A DNA stretch of 64,000 nt from Apis mellifera (lineage: Eukaryota > Arthropoda > Insecta > Hymenoptera > Apidae). A program made the position numbers and the translations under genes. Location of the stretch: positions 4,703,406 through 4,767,405 of the forward strand of contig NC_037645.1 in assembly GCF_003254395.2 (NCBI RefSeq), given 5' to 3'. Positions 1 to 11,500 of the stretch are shown here, one piece after another. The notes beneath the pieces are model-generated. The model had not been told where the DNA came from. It saw only the letters and a list, made by a program, of their open reading frames with translations, and did not search any database. The first letter of the stretch is position 1; every line of letters starts with the position of its first letter.

Positions 1-1880
1 AAGAATCCAGAGAGAAAAGAAAGATCGTCAAAAGTCATCGTTAAATCATTCCGAACGAAACACATCCTTCATCCCCCCAACTCGTCCATTTCCTGATTTC
101 CCTCGACCTTCTTACCAACTTTCCCTCCCATCGAGCAAACACCTTCCTCCACCCAAGCCCAATAACACCGAGCCGAGAAGATTAACGATCGAAGGAGCGG
201 TTGACGATGATTGAAAAAAATCGTGCGCCGAGATTCTTAGCGCGATCAGAGATACTCCTCGTCCTCTCTACTCATCGCTACGACGACGCTTCCCGACGGC
301 GAGAGAAAAAGAAAAAGAAAAAGAGAGAAGAGAAAAGAGAAAAGGAGAGAAGGTGGAAAAGAACCGGCTAATCCGGCCGATCGTTCGGTCCGTAGGCGCA
401 CCAGGTCCCGGTCGGTTAATTAACGGACACGTGCGTCTCATTAACGGAGTTTCAGCCACAAATCACGGCGAGGCCGCGGCCACGGGCATAAATACCAATT
501 ATACGAGAGTAGCGGGACGGGCGCCCGAAGCGGCGAAGGGTTCGCGAGGCGTTCCCTAAAACGAAGCCACCCGAGAATAATTATAATCCATATAGACCTG
601 GCGAGGGGTTGCTCGAGATTAAAACTCCTTTCTCCAGATTAGTCCCTTGGCCTGGATGTTGGGTTGATATGGAGACCATCCCCTCTCTTCTCCTTCGATC
701 GTGACTTTGGTTCAAGCTTTTTTGGGGAGGAGGGAGATTTTGAAATTGATCTTGAAATTGATTCTTTTTGATGAGATTCGCAGGAGATGGCATGGTTCGT
801 TGTTTTACGAGGTTTTTGGCGGACGGATAACGCGAGAGAAATGGAAAATTCTTTGATTTTAATGTTTACAAGACAAGAGTGGTGTAAGAAGAGAATTTAT
901 AAAAAATAAGAAATTGATTATGGAATTAATGAGAGAATGATTTTTGAAAGTTTTATTATCATAATGGTAATTATAATGGAATAATTTTGATTTTTTTTTA
1001 TTATTTATGGAAAATTTATTATAATAAGGTTTCTGGTGGTATTAAATCTTGCAATATTAATCATTTTATCGTATCGTTTTATGTGCAACGACGTTCAATA
1101 TTTTAATATAATTATCGTTTTCAAGCAAATATGACAATCCGTATTTACATCAAAAATTTCCTGGAAATTTTATACGAAATTTAAAAAAGATATTTCGCAA
1201 ATTGAATTTTACGTATCTTTGTATTTTAATTACTGCTTCGTTAAATTGATTTTTAAGTAACAAATTTCGTTTCAAGAGTTCGTCGAATTATTAACAAAAT
1301 GGTATTTTGATAATTTCGTTCGTTAACCTAGGAACAATTATATCGTACAATTTATCCCATTTTAATCTGTGTTCTAAATTTTCCTCTTGAAATTATGTTT
1401 GTATATAACGACAATAATTCGATCAATTTTGTTCGAAACGAAGTTCCTTGATCACCGATATTGATTCTTAATTTTAATTTCAATTGCAAATTAGAATATC
1501 CCGTAAAATTAAAGATTAACGATGGTAAACGAGGGATCCAGAAACCATCAATAAAATTCATTTCGATATTATCACGAAAAATTTAAAGAATAAGGTTATC
1601 GCAAAGAGAAAAAAAGAATAATGGAGCAACAAAAATCAATAATAAATTCGAATATATTCGAATATTTTCATCGCTAAATTACTTTTACTCCCTTATTAAA
1701 AATTTACGAAACATATTTCGCCTCGAACAAATTCATTCACGAATATAAATCACCACGTTAAATTTCCCTGTACTTCGAATCAAAAACTTCCAAGAGCTTC
1801 TCGATTCCAAGAGCAGATAAAGGATTCCTAGAATTGCGCGAATCTATTACCATTACTCGACCAACGACACAAATCTGAAT
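1..1880. other. No gene; purine run, small GC patch, AT-rich valley
   Basis: No reading frame here looks coding. A purine-only run on the + strand occupies about 295-358. It is followed by a CpG-rich patch (about 360-560) holding a CACGTG E-box at 428-433 flanked on both sides by the octamer ATTAACGG. From about 820 to 1880 the sequence is AT-rich and featureless. The frames that are open here are short and overlap on both strands, as expected by chance. Confidence 0.5.
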
Positions 1881-2300
1881 CGACTGTTGAATTTCTCGAG
1901 GGATCGTCGGGGCGATCGATCCCCCGATGAGCTCGATTCCTCTCGACGACAATTTCCGTGGGTGGGCAATTTAATCAACGTGCCGAACCTATTCGTCACC
2001 TCGCATGCCGCGTGTCGAAGTCGCATGAAGAAAATTGATGCCGCCATCTTGCCACTTATTAATACAATTTAACCGTGGAGGAAGGCGGCGGCGGCCGCCA
2101 ATTATCGTCCACGTGGTCGCGACGCGTCGCCTCGTAAAATCGCGAGTCGCATGCCGCACGTGCGCGGGTTTGCACGCAGGCCGGATGTAAAAAGCGGCGT
2201 CGTTAAGCCCGGGCAAAAACCGCCGAGCACACGCCTCTGCGATTCCAGGCCGATTGCGAACGTATGGACAGAGTTGGACGGAATTCTCGCGGATGTGATA
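1881..2300. promoter_or_regulatory. CpG-dense patch with two CACGTG E-boxes (candidate regulatory element)
   Basis: This GC-rich island stands out from AT-rich flanks. It contains a GCGGCGGC-type core near 2084-2099 and two perfect CACGTG E-boxes at 2110-2115 and 2157-2162, 47 bp apart. AT-rich homeodomain-like cores (CAATTTAA, CTTATTAATAC) lie between GC blocks. The mixture resembles insect conserved non-coding elements, but function is inferred and conservation was not tested. Confidence 0.3.
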
Positions 2301-2721
2301 CGAATAGAACGATTATTGGTTTTTTTCTTTTGAATTTGTGGTACGATCTTTGATCTTTCTCTTCTGTGATATTTAAATATCTTGCGATTTCCCGCCTTTT
2401 TCCCCTGAATTCGTACATATATCATTGATATTGCTTTCGATAAATATTGAGTAATTTGTAAGTCGAGGAATTTCGAGAGATACTCTTTTGTAAGTATCGA
2501 ATAGATTCTTTGAAATAATTTAATAAATAAATAATGTCTTTGAGTTATTATAAGTAACAAATTATTATCTATTATTTTTTTGTAATAGAATTGATCGGAA
2601 TTAATTTATTACGAAGATGATTGGGCAAAAATAAACAAGTGCAAACATCCCACTTTGGAATCGTTTGGAAGAAAATGAATAGATTTACGATTGTTTTGCG
2701 ACAGTGATATCATTTTGGTAG
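2301..2721. other. AT-rich spacer, nothing recognised
   Basis: Low-complexity AT-rich DNA between a GC patch and the candidate exon. No splice-like or promoter-like element could be supported. Confidence 0.4.
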
Positions 2722-2745
2722 CAAGGATCGATCAATGGGTCGCTG

Positions 2746-2932
2746 ATGATGGCCACTAAATCACTCTTCAATGGATTCTCTCTACGCGTAATAAATTCTA
2801 AACGTGGCGGTTTGACTTTCATAGGACGTCGTTTCCCAACAAATTACATCGTTCGGGGCCACGATGTGGCCGATGTTAATGTAACACGTAACGTTTCAAA
2901 GTTGAACAAATTCGAAGGTATGGAGGACGAAG
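2746..2932 (+). other. Candidate coding exon with strong donor (host gene of the long intron?)
   Basis: An open frame begins with two tandem ATGs at 2746 and runs without a stop to GACGAAG|GTGAGT, a near-consensus 5' splice site whose GT is 2933-2934. The frame itself would stop at 2998. A possible acceptor (GTTTGACTTTCATAG) ends at 2824, giving an alternative internal exon 2825-2932 of exactly 108 nt, phase 1 at both ends. In its 35 full codons about 69% of first positions are purines and GC is lowest at position 2 (about 57/31/46% for positions 1/2/3), a coding-like pattern. The peptide (for example NYIVRGHDVADVNVTRNVS) is not one I recognise. Used as a first exon, it would open with a basic, serine-rich N-terminus. 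The donor faces the two recursive splice sites downstream on the same strand. Chance pairing of splice-like sites remains possible. Confidence 0.28.
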
Positions 2933-3540
2933 GTGAGTTGGCCATCACAGATTCGCGTCAAGACACTGGATACGTCGAGACGTACAACTACATCGCGTAA
3001 ATTGTCTCTTTAATTCAAAGAGTTCCGCGCTTGATAAATTCTAAACCCAGAGAGAAAGTACGTAGTTATGATAACAAAGTGAATAAGTTGAAAGCATCGC
3101 AGCGTTTTAATCAAAGCGAACCCGAGAATTTTAACAAGTGATGAGCTCCCTCCTCCCCCTCCTCCTCCCCTGGACAAATTTCTCTCCCGTAAATATAATT
3201 ATCACAACCATGATTAATACAACCATTTAGCTCCTATTTCATCTTCCAAGAATTCAACAATTAATTACCAAGAATTAATCCCCTTTCCCTAATTTTAAAA
3301 TCGCTCGATAATAACCTTCTTAAGGTTATATTAAATTATTTTTAACCAATTATTCACAATGCTACGAGTATATTTTTCCGAATTATAATTACGAACCTCC
3401 ACTTGAAATTTTCTCTAGAAGATGAGAAAGACTCATTCATAATCCACCAATAAAACAATCAACCAAGAAACGCGAGACACGCAATTCGATTTTCTCTCTC
3501 TCTCTCTCCCGAACTCTCAAGTCTCAAGTCCAAGGAACCC
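2933..3540. other. Intron-like AT-rich DNA, no gene
   Basis: After the GTGAGT donor the sequence becomes AT-rich with a pyrimidine run at about 3148-3172 and a short (CT)n tract at about 3492-3509. Nothing coding is visible. Confidence 0.4.
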
Positions 3541-3790
3541 GACTACTTCCGGTTGAAACCCCGTTGCTCCCCCCCCCCCCAGCTTATCAGGCTGCGGCAC
3601 GCTCGATCCTCGAGAGCGGAACTCTCAGACTGTATCCTTTTTACAACGAAGGAATGTGTTCTACACGCGTGCACGCGTTTGTAGAAGTTCTGGGCGACAA
3701 AGAGGGCGCGACACGGAGGGCGTTCGAGGCATCGTTCGCGAGCACTTTGCAGCCCGCCATTACCCAAGTTTCTGCCGGTGATTAAACCCC
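3541..3790. other. GC-richer patch with C-run and near-palindrome
   Basis: A run of C residues (about 3570-3580) ends in CAG. It is followed by about 200 bp of balanced composition that is open in more than one frame on both strands. At 3659-3686 lies a near-perfect palindrome: TTCTACA, then the 12-bp self-palindrome CGCGTGCACGCG, two extra T, then TGTAGAA. I do not recognise the encoded peptide on either strand. The palindrome may be a regulatory site or chance. Confidence 0.3.
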
Positions 3791-6210
3791 GAGCAAGTCA
3801 CTCAGAAGCTTTTCGACGTTAACTCGGGTAGATGGTATTCAGAAGATCTCGAGCAATTTCACCTCCCCTCCCCTCCGCTCCTCTCATTGTCCCTTCTCCT
3901 CCTCCTCCTCCTCTCCGATGTCGCACAAACTCTTCTCGCGGATGGGATTGTTCGTTTCCTTCCGCGTGAAAGAAGAGTAACGATAAGACGCGCGAAATCG
4001 TCGGGTTGGGTGTTAGAGTGGAAGAGGGGTGCCAGATTCTCTCCCTCCCTGTTGTTCTATTAGCCTTGCTGTGATAATTGAAAGAAAACAACCCGCCTCG
4101 CTTCTCGTATAACGCGACGCGTTTAGCAAGGACTTTTGTTTTGGTGTTTTCTAATTAATTCTTGGAAATATGAATAAAACTCTCTCTTTTTATAATACCA
4201 AGAATACTCTCGTTCACTCTCTTTATATCGATAAATTTTTGTAAAGATACTCATTTGAATATAGGAATAAAACTTTCTAAGTATAACAAAAAAAGAAAAT
4301 ATTCTCCAAAATCTGAGAATTCTTCCCAACGGATCTTCCCCCTCCTTCGTCTCCTCCATCTCCTCAAACATAATTAAAATCGCAATAAGCTTCCCCGGAT
4401 AAAGTCCATTCTTCCATAATGCAGCGAGGGAAGAGAGGTGGAAGAGAGGGGGGACGGTTTGAACGGCATCGACTCGCGTAATACGTTGTTAGGATATTCG
4501 GCAAGTTGGGATGAATAGGGCCATAATATCGGCAGATACGCGTCTCGTCTCCGGGAGGGAATACGCGGAGGGATGATCGGTAATGGGCGAAACGCTGCCC
4601 GGGGGCTTCCCGCGAGACTGCGGGGGGGGGGATTCTTTATTTAATATCCCCGGGCTGGTGTCAAGGAATATCGTATATTACGCGAGTCGTCCTTCTGGTT
4701 TATTCCGCGTCTTGCCGAGCTTCCTCATTGTTCGGCCCTCGATTTGTAGGCCGAATGGCAATATCTCGATAAAATACGGGGATAAAATGCGAGGGGAGGA
4801 GGGGGGGGGGGTTAAAATGATGGAAAACGAGGTTACGAGAGAGGGAGGAGAAGTTTCGCCGTGTCGAGATTTTCGAGGCTGTGGTTTTCCCACGCGGTGT
4901 GAATTGCTCGAATTCTGTGGTCTGTCTCTTGCGAGGTGTTGCGAGGGGTGGATCGGAACGAGGGTGTTTCGAATGACTTTCCTCGGGCGACGATCCTTGG
5001 CGATGATCTCGCGGGGTGTTTTATGGGAGGGCGGGGAAAGAATGAGAAATTTACGACTTACTCTTTCGTCGTGAGGGAACGAGAGTGTCTTCCAAAGTGA
5101 AATTTCCAAGTTTCGAACGCGTTAAAAAATTTTTATCCCGAATTTTATCCCGAGTCGATGGTTTACGAGCACGAAAGTTATCGGAGATATCGGTATATGA
5201 AATTTTGAAATTTTAAACGCGTCGAGTGTTTTTCGAATATTATTGAGCAACGGTTCGAATTTATTTGAATCTTGGAAAATTATAAGGTCCCTTAAATTCT
5301 CGGATATTTCAGACATCTTAAGAGCCCTTGGATTATTGAACGTCTCGAAAACTTTAAGGATATTCCACCATGGACTCGAAGGTCTTAAAATTTTCCACGA
5401 TGTTCAGCTTCTTGGTAAATCGATAAAATTCCTATAAAGATTTAAAAACTCCTTAAATTCTATCGAATTCTAAAAAAAAAAAAGAAGGAAACCTTCTCGA
5501 AACTTTCCAAAAATCTCGCACGCATGAAAAACTCCCTCGAAAACTTCGACTCCCGCATTCAACTCCCTGAACTGGTGGAAAAATTTTCAAAAATTCTCGT
5601 TTCAAAATCCGGAGAAACAGATTCGAGGAATTGAATTCCATCCCCCTCGCGGCTCCCTTAAATATTTTCACCGGTGAAACCGGTTCATCTCCCTTTAAGC
5701 CCACCGACACGTCGAGCCGCCCTTTAATAATTCCCGCGGCGCAACATCGGATAAGGCGGTAACCTTTCAGGCGCAATAACCGGCCGCGCAAATTAACCCG
5801 CTGGATTTCGATTCCGCCCGCAACTTTTCAACCCGCTTTGATGTCGCGCGATTTCTCCCGCTTTCGTGGTTTCGTAACGAAACAACCCCTTAATAGAGTC
5901 GAGGAAACGAGAACGAAAACGTACGCGAGAACGTATTTCTTGCACGTACAACCTTCGGCTGGGGGGGAACTTTGATATGATGAACCCCGAGACTCGGCTA
6001 ACTTTTCACCCTCACCCCCTCCCGAAGTGAAACTGTTACACACGAAGCGCCCTCTACTTTTACGACTCGCCAAAAGTCGCGGGTGGAGGGAAGTCGGCGC
6101 AAAGAGCATCGAATCGTGGGGGGGTATTTTATCCGTTCGAGATTGGAAGCTGACTCGACGCGACACTCATCCGCACCGCGGATTGCAAGAATTACGAAAA
6201 ATGGAATATT
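3791..6210. other. No gene; alternating GC patches with G-runs
   Basis: GC-rich patches at about 3840-4060, 4430-5060 and 5640-6180 alternate with AT-rich stretches. Runs of consecutive G occur near 4621-4630 and 4801-4811. The block 5640-5830 holds homeodomain-like AT cores (CTTTAATAATTC, AAATTAACCC) inside CpG-rich DNA. The open frames spanning this region overlap on both strands and have no family motif. Confidence 0.45.
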
Positions 6211-7011
6211 TATTCGTTCGATTTTAGAAGCATTTTGTAGATTTTATTGAAGTAGAAGTTCGTAAGGGAAGATTTTCACGAGTCTTAAAAAAAATCTAAT
6301 AGTATTTTAGTACATTGCTCTCCGTTTTATATTTTTAAAAATAAAATTCTCACGAATAGCAATAGTAATCGATAATTATTATGAATCTCTTTTCAGATTC
6401 GAAAAATAAATTCTTCAAATTTTAATTTTAACCATCCCTCTTCTTCGATCCTTCTTACGACGAACTGCTTCACAAATCTTCGACTTTATCCCTCCAAGTC
6501 CATCTGTGTGTAAGCGTTACCACAGTGTTAGTGAGAGTCGAGGATGGGACGCAAGAGGAACGGGCACGGCAATTCCACGCAAAGATGGCGGTCGTTGGGA
6601 GTAAATATCGGCCGCGAGGATGTTCTCTATTTGCAGGGTGATATCTGTTAGTCCCGGAGACACGCGAAATTGAAGGGACACCCTCTATGTATCGCGACCT
6701 CGCAATATCCAACCCCCTCAACATCCACTCTCCTCTCCTCCTCTTTCTGCCTCTTCTGTGTACAATCTGGCTTACATACACGAAAGGCGAAACGAAACTC
6801 AGGATAAAATCACCTGACGCGTGTAATGCGTTTTTTATTAAAGTCTCCGAGCTATACGGAGCGAAATGCGTTACGCATATAATATACACACGTATAATGC
6901 GACACGTGTGTATTCCTCCTCTGTACGCCCGTGTCACTTTAATTTTCCCTCGTTTTCACGGTGTCTCGTGAATTTTCACGGCTTTCTTTCCTATCGTGCA
7001 CGCGTGTTATA
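6211..7011. other. No gene; AT-rich then mixed DNA leading to the recursive splice site
   Basis: AT-rich to about 6420, then mixed composition. A 10-bp inverted repeat (ATACACACGT / ACGTGTGTAT) with a 10-nt loop lies at 6884-6913. Pyrimidine content rises over the last 100 bp toward the splice-like site at 7039. Confidence 0.4.
6884..6913. repeat. 10-bp perfect inverted repeat (hairpin)
   Basis: ATACACACGT (6884-6893) is followed after 10 nt by its exact reverse complement ACGTGTGTAT (6904-6913). It lies about 130 bp upstream of recursive splice site 1. It could form an RNA hairpin or be a dimeric protein site with a CACGT core. Short, so chance is possible. Confidence 0.5.
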
Positions 7012-7045
7012 TCGTTCCCTTTTCTTTTTTCTGTTGCAGGTAAGT
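7011..7045 (+). other. Candidate recursive splice site 1 (zero-length exon)
   Basis: A pyrimidine-rich tract (7016-7035) leads into CTGTTGCAG ending at 7039, immediately followed by GTAAGT (7040-7045). In Drosophila long introns, such juxtaposed 3'/5' splice sites act as ratchet points: the acceptor is used, then the regenerated donor removes the next part of the intron, leaving no exon. All nine core bases CAGGTAAGT match, and the upstream tract is strong. Two more TTGCAG acceptor-like hexamers follow directly (7045-7056). A GTGAGT donor-like site at about 7122, 80 nt downstream, could define an RS-exon. The strand agrees with the candidate exon at 2746-2932 and with site 2. Usage is inferred. 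Confidence 0.6.
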
Positions 7046-7170
7046 TGCAGTTGCAGTCTTTAAGGAGGATTTCTCAGATTTTTCGCTTCGAATCGCGGTA
7101 CGATTGATTTTTCGGATGGATCGTGAGTAACAATGTTGTTAACCTTTGCGAATTTATGCCTTTTCGACAG

Positions 7171-7430
7171 AATCATGATCGCGTATTCGAATTTTTAAAG
7201 ATGGATGTTGGATTTGAAACTCTTTTTCTTTCTTTTTTTTTTTTTTGATCTGAAGGAGAATTGAAGAAAGATATATTTTATATTCGTTTCAAATATTACA
7301 GTCGCAATCATAATCGCGTATTCGAATTTTTAAAGATGGATGTTGGATTTGAAACTCTTTTTCTTCCTTTTTTTTGGTCTGGAGAAGAATTGGAGAAAGA
7401 TACATTTTATATTCGTTTCAAATATTACAG
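7171..7430. repeat. Two-copy tandem duplication, period 135 bp
   Basis: Copy 1 (7171-7305) and copy 2 (7306-7430) share long identical stretches, including the pentadecamer ATGGATGTTGGATTT and TTCGTTTCAAATATTACAG at both ends. They differ by a few substitutions and by the length of an internal T-run, which accounts for the shorter second copy. It starts about 130 bp downstream of recursive splice site 1. Each unit ends in ATTACAG, so the duplication also doubled a weak acceptor-like site. Confidence 0.85.
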
Positions 7431-8820
7431 TGAAGTGAGTTGTCGATTCACGTTGATTTAAGAATTTCGCGATATTGAACGTGTAATTTTCCATTTCCTC
7501 GAGATTTTGTTTAGTAAACGGGGTGGGGGAGGAAACGGGTTGGTTAACGGAATGTTTCCATCTTTAGCGTGGATTTTTTCCCCCTCATTTCATACCCCTC
7601 TTTGGATACAAACCCTCGTTTATGAGATTGAAAATAATTGCGTCGTAAATGTCAGAAATGATTTTCTGAAATTGAAAATAATTTATAATTTCCCCCGTTG
7701 AAATGCGAATATTTCTCCTTCCAACTTCGGGGAAGGATTCGATATTTCTTTCTACGCACAGAAATTTCAAAGACTTCGAGTTACCAGCTCCGTTAAATAA
7801 AAGTTATACAAAGCGCGTAAAACAGCGTAACACATTTTTAATGGAATCTAGCTTGACAAGTTAATACGGGGAAGCTTATTAACAGCTTTCTTTGGTATTC
7901 AAAATCCGCTTCTAGGGAATCCCTTTTCCTTTTTTTTAACGAGTCGGTCGTTTAATTGTATACAAAATGATTTTGCCGAGCGAATTTAAATTAAAAAATT
8001 TATTTCAATCAGCGTGATATCATATAAGGAAAAGATTGGGCTTTACGAAGAATTTTATGAAATTTAATTACATCGCAAAGATTATTATTATTATAGAATT
8101 TAAATTTTTAATTCGATAATCGTTAAAACACATTTAACGCGCGCGAATTCTTTAAAAAAAAAAATACCATATAAAATTAACCCTTTGATATTGCGTAATA
8201 AAATTAAACAAGAAGCAATTATTCGAGGCTTTGGAAATAATTATTCCTTTATCCGATAATTACCTATTATCCCTTTACTTCTTTTAACCATCAAAAAACT
8301 TCAAAAGACGTATCCGACATCGAGTACAATAATGCGGATGCAACAATAAACAATCGCGAAATACAAACGCATAAATCAACGAATATAAATAAAATAAAAC
8401 GGAAAAAGGAAGAGAAAAAAAGAGTTACTTGCCGCGTATCCCGCAACGCAATCACGCAACGATACAAAATCGAAACGGAAGAGCGTCGACAAAGACATTC
8501 GATCCCGTTGTTACGATACCAACCAACAGTTTATTAACTCTCTCTGATTACGTTACGTTTTACACAATTATCTTCAACATCGGTATCAAACGAACTCGCG
8601 TCACGTTCGATGGCCAAAGAATCGAGTCGAATCGAGTCGAAATCGAATCGTTGCGCGAAACGTGACTTGTTCCGAATAACACCAACAACAACAACAAAAA
8701 AAGAAAGAAAGAAAGAGAAGAAAAAATATAGAGAAAGCGGTCGTCATGGATATCGATCGATCACGTCAATATCTAATAATAATTATTACATCGAGGTGGA
8801 TCAGCGTTTCGCGAAAATCT
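7431..8820. other. No gene; AT-rich valley
   Basis: Mostly AT-rich intron-like DNA. A short internal repeat of GAATCGAGTC-like units lies at about 8620-8652, and an A/G-rich run at about 8695-8740. No coding or RNA gene signal was seen. Confidence 0.45.
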
Positions 8821-9260
8821 AATTACCGCTTGCGCTTCCGTCGCGACTTATCGCGACCGCGCATCTAATTGGTCGCGCAAAAACCGATTTCCGGGCACGG
8901 CCACACCACCGTTATCGTGTGCAGTGATCCGATAACAACGATAATTTTTGCTACCAGCTACCTCTGAACCCCGGGCCAAAACAGATCGACGAGAAACGAG
9001 GGGGGAAAAAAAAAGAAAAAAAAGAAAAAAAAACAGGGGGAAAAAAAGGGAGAGAGAGAGAGAGAGAAGGATGGAAGGGAGAATGGGACCGACCGGTTTA
9101 CGCGTTCCCGACGATTTTTCGCTTTTGGAATCACCGCCGCGTGCATAATTCGCCGCGTATACCCGCCTCGAAATCGATGCACGGGAAATTACGAGCCGCA
9201 CAACCCTCGAAAAGCGCGGTTCAACGTTGAATTTCGCCCCTTTTCAAACGCGCCATTTCA
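8821..9260. other. CpG-rich patch interrupted by a purine tract
   Basis: CpG-rich blocks (8822-8995 and 9085-9250) flank a run of nearly pure purines on the + strand at about 8994-9080 that ends in a (GA)n tract. The frames open across the purine tract give only Lys/Arg/Glu-rich or Phe/Ser-rich low-complexity peptides. Candidate non-coding regulatory patch; function not shown. Confidence 0.3.
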
Positions 9261-11026
9261 AGATACCGGTTTGCAACGATGCGGAGGAACGGTTTTTCAT
9301 TGTGCACCGACCGGGCTGTGTCACTTTTGTCTCGTTTTTTTCTCTTCTTCTTTTTTCTTTTTTTTTTTTTCGTGGATAGTTTGTTCTCTCGTGGATATTT
9401 TAAGATCCCCGATGATAATTATTTGTTGTTCGATACGAATATTTTGTATATTTCATTTCTTTTCTCTAACTTAATCTCAATGATTGAAATTCTAAATATC
9501 GCGTAAGTTTTGAAAAAATTTTGCCAATAAATTTCGAAACGGCGATCGAGAGTTTAGATTTTTATCTTAAATAATTAAACGAGGGATATTTCTATCGTGT
9601 ATAAAAATTCCTCTTTTTTTTTCTCTCTCTTTTTATGCAATTTTATATCATAACACGATCCCTTTATAAGACAGAAGAATATCAGATACAGTTCATTTAC
9701 CGAAGAATACAAGATTCGTCGTATATTTCATCGTCCGACCGTCATTTGCGAAAACAAAGTACCGTGACATGGTGTAACAGGGAAATCTGATACAACTTTG
9801 CCTCGGAATACATTATTCTGAACACAAGTTGTTGCGATATTAACAAAGTTTCTCGTATTCTTGTACAAAAGCCCATTCGTAGCGTAGCTTCGTGTACCAA
9901 GACGTTCGAGATCTCTCTGTAATCTGATTTCAAAGTGGAGCATTTGGACGTCAAGCTTTCCTTAAGGATTCTTCGATCAGGCACTTTATCTCGGAAATAT
10001 TTTGTAGAGAGGATAGTCTTTTCTACTTTACGATCGAAGGATTTTGCAGAAAAAAAAGAAAAAGAAGAGGAAGAGGAGGAAGAGGAGGAAGAAAAAAAAG
10101 ATGGAGGGGAAAGAGGTCAAGAAAATTGTGCTTTTACAGGAAGAATTCCCTTACAGAATTCAACGTAGTAAGCAGGAAATTCGAAACCCTTACGATCGTT
10201 TTATTCCTTCTGTCTCCTCTTGTGTTGGACCAGATCATGTTGAACCGTTGCTCCGTTCTCAGTTTTCTCGCTTTTATTAGTTCAGCCTGTACTTTTATTA
10301 AATAAATAGGGGCTATTAAGCTGGTTAAACTAATCTATGTTTTCTCTTCGATCGTGGTCGCTTATGTTGCAAATTTTCTTCTGTAAGAGGGATAAAAGGG
10401 GGAATTTATCGAAGAGAAATATCTTTGAGAATATTATGTCGTCCATGAATTTTAACATTTGTAAAGAAATGTATTATGAATAATATAACTTTTTTTTTCT
10501 AAAGAATATTTAGGTCCAATATTTAAGAAAAATATTGATAATTATACATAATATATTCACGTATGTTAATTTCTTTCTAATTCAAAGAATTCCATTTTAA
10601 AAATAATCGTCAAACAGTATTTTGATTATTATTTTAAACACAAAAAGACTTTCAAATTCTTTTCAATAATCAATAAATTTCAAACGACGAGGATTTTATG
10701 AATTTATCAATGAATTTCGATTTTGATTGTTCTCTTGCTTTTATAATTATTAATACTACTTTTCGAACACTTTAAAATACAATAATCTCTTGTGCTATTA
10801 CGTATTCTTTAAAAATTACTATTATTTGAAACTTTCAATCGAAATCAATAAATTTTATTAAATAATTATAGGTGAGAATAATAATACCTCCGGTAAATTT
10901 GTTAAATGGATCTTTTCGATCTCTAATGGATTTCCAATGTTAAAATACATTTGCATATTCGTTTCTAAAATTTTTTTTTCCTACGAATAATTTTATACAC
11001 CACCACAAACAGAGAGAGAAATAGAA
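9261..11026. other. No recognised gene; unusual non-repetitive stretch 9660-10030
   Basis: Poly(T)-rich DNA (9340-9370) precedes a 370-bp stretch (9660-10030) of balanced, non-repetitive composition. This stretch is open on the minus strand in two overlapping frames of about 70-80 codons (9728-9943 and 9742-9984). Neither peptide is recognisable, and the longer frame begins at GTG rather than ATG, which is not expected for an insect protein. A purine run follows at about 10040-10115. From 10300 the sequence is an AT-rich valley. Confidence 0.35.
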
Positions 11027-11049
11027 AGAGAGAGAGAGAGAGAGAGAGA
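11027..11049. repeat. (AG)n microsatellite
   Basis: Uninterrupted AG dinucleotides, about 11 units, in an AT-rich context. Confidence 0.95.
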
Positions 11050-11340
11050 TTCCTTTCACTGAGAATAATACTTGTCCAATGAAAATAATTTCCACTAATT
11101 AAAGCGTTTTCTTCCACGCAGAAAAACATCAAACATTAATAATCACATTTTCCTATCTCAATCGACCAAACACTTTCACCTCTGTTCGAAACTCTATCAA
11201 AAGTATCCCTCCGATAATTTAAAATACTCTCGAGAAAAAATAACAATATCCGAACGGACAGTCCCATAACATAACACCATAAATCATCTCGTAGCTGGAA
11301 GATCACGTACTTGCTTACGTGGTACGTACGAAAGTGCAAA

Positions 11341-11500
11341 ATACGATACAATGGAGCAAAAAGAAGAATAAGAAGAAGAAGAAGAAGAAGAAGAGGAGAG
11401 GACAAGGAAGAAGGGAAGAGGAAAGAACAAAAGGACGGCGAGGAGGAAGACGAAACGAGAAGGGGGAAAAAATAGAGGAAAAGAAAAGGGAGGCGTGTCG
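11341..11500. repeat. Long polypurine tract with GAA core
   Basis: About 150 bp in which almost every + strand base is a purine. It starts with a GAA-type triplet run (about 11364-11394) and continues as irregular A/G sequence. The mirror-like purine composition could form triplex (H-)DNA. The encoded Lys/Glu/Arg-rich and Ser/Phe-rich peptides are artefacts of composition. Confidence 0.8.

Noticed and set aside
3564..3785. Possible terminal exon after the C-run acceptor (+ strand)
   Set aside because: Open on both strands, unrecognised peptide, acceptor formed only by a C homopolymer. Too weak to call.
9728..9984. Two overlapping minus-strand frames in non-repetitive DNA
   Set aside because: Neither peptide is recognised, no splice sites frame them, and the longer one starts at GTG.
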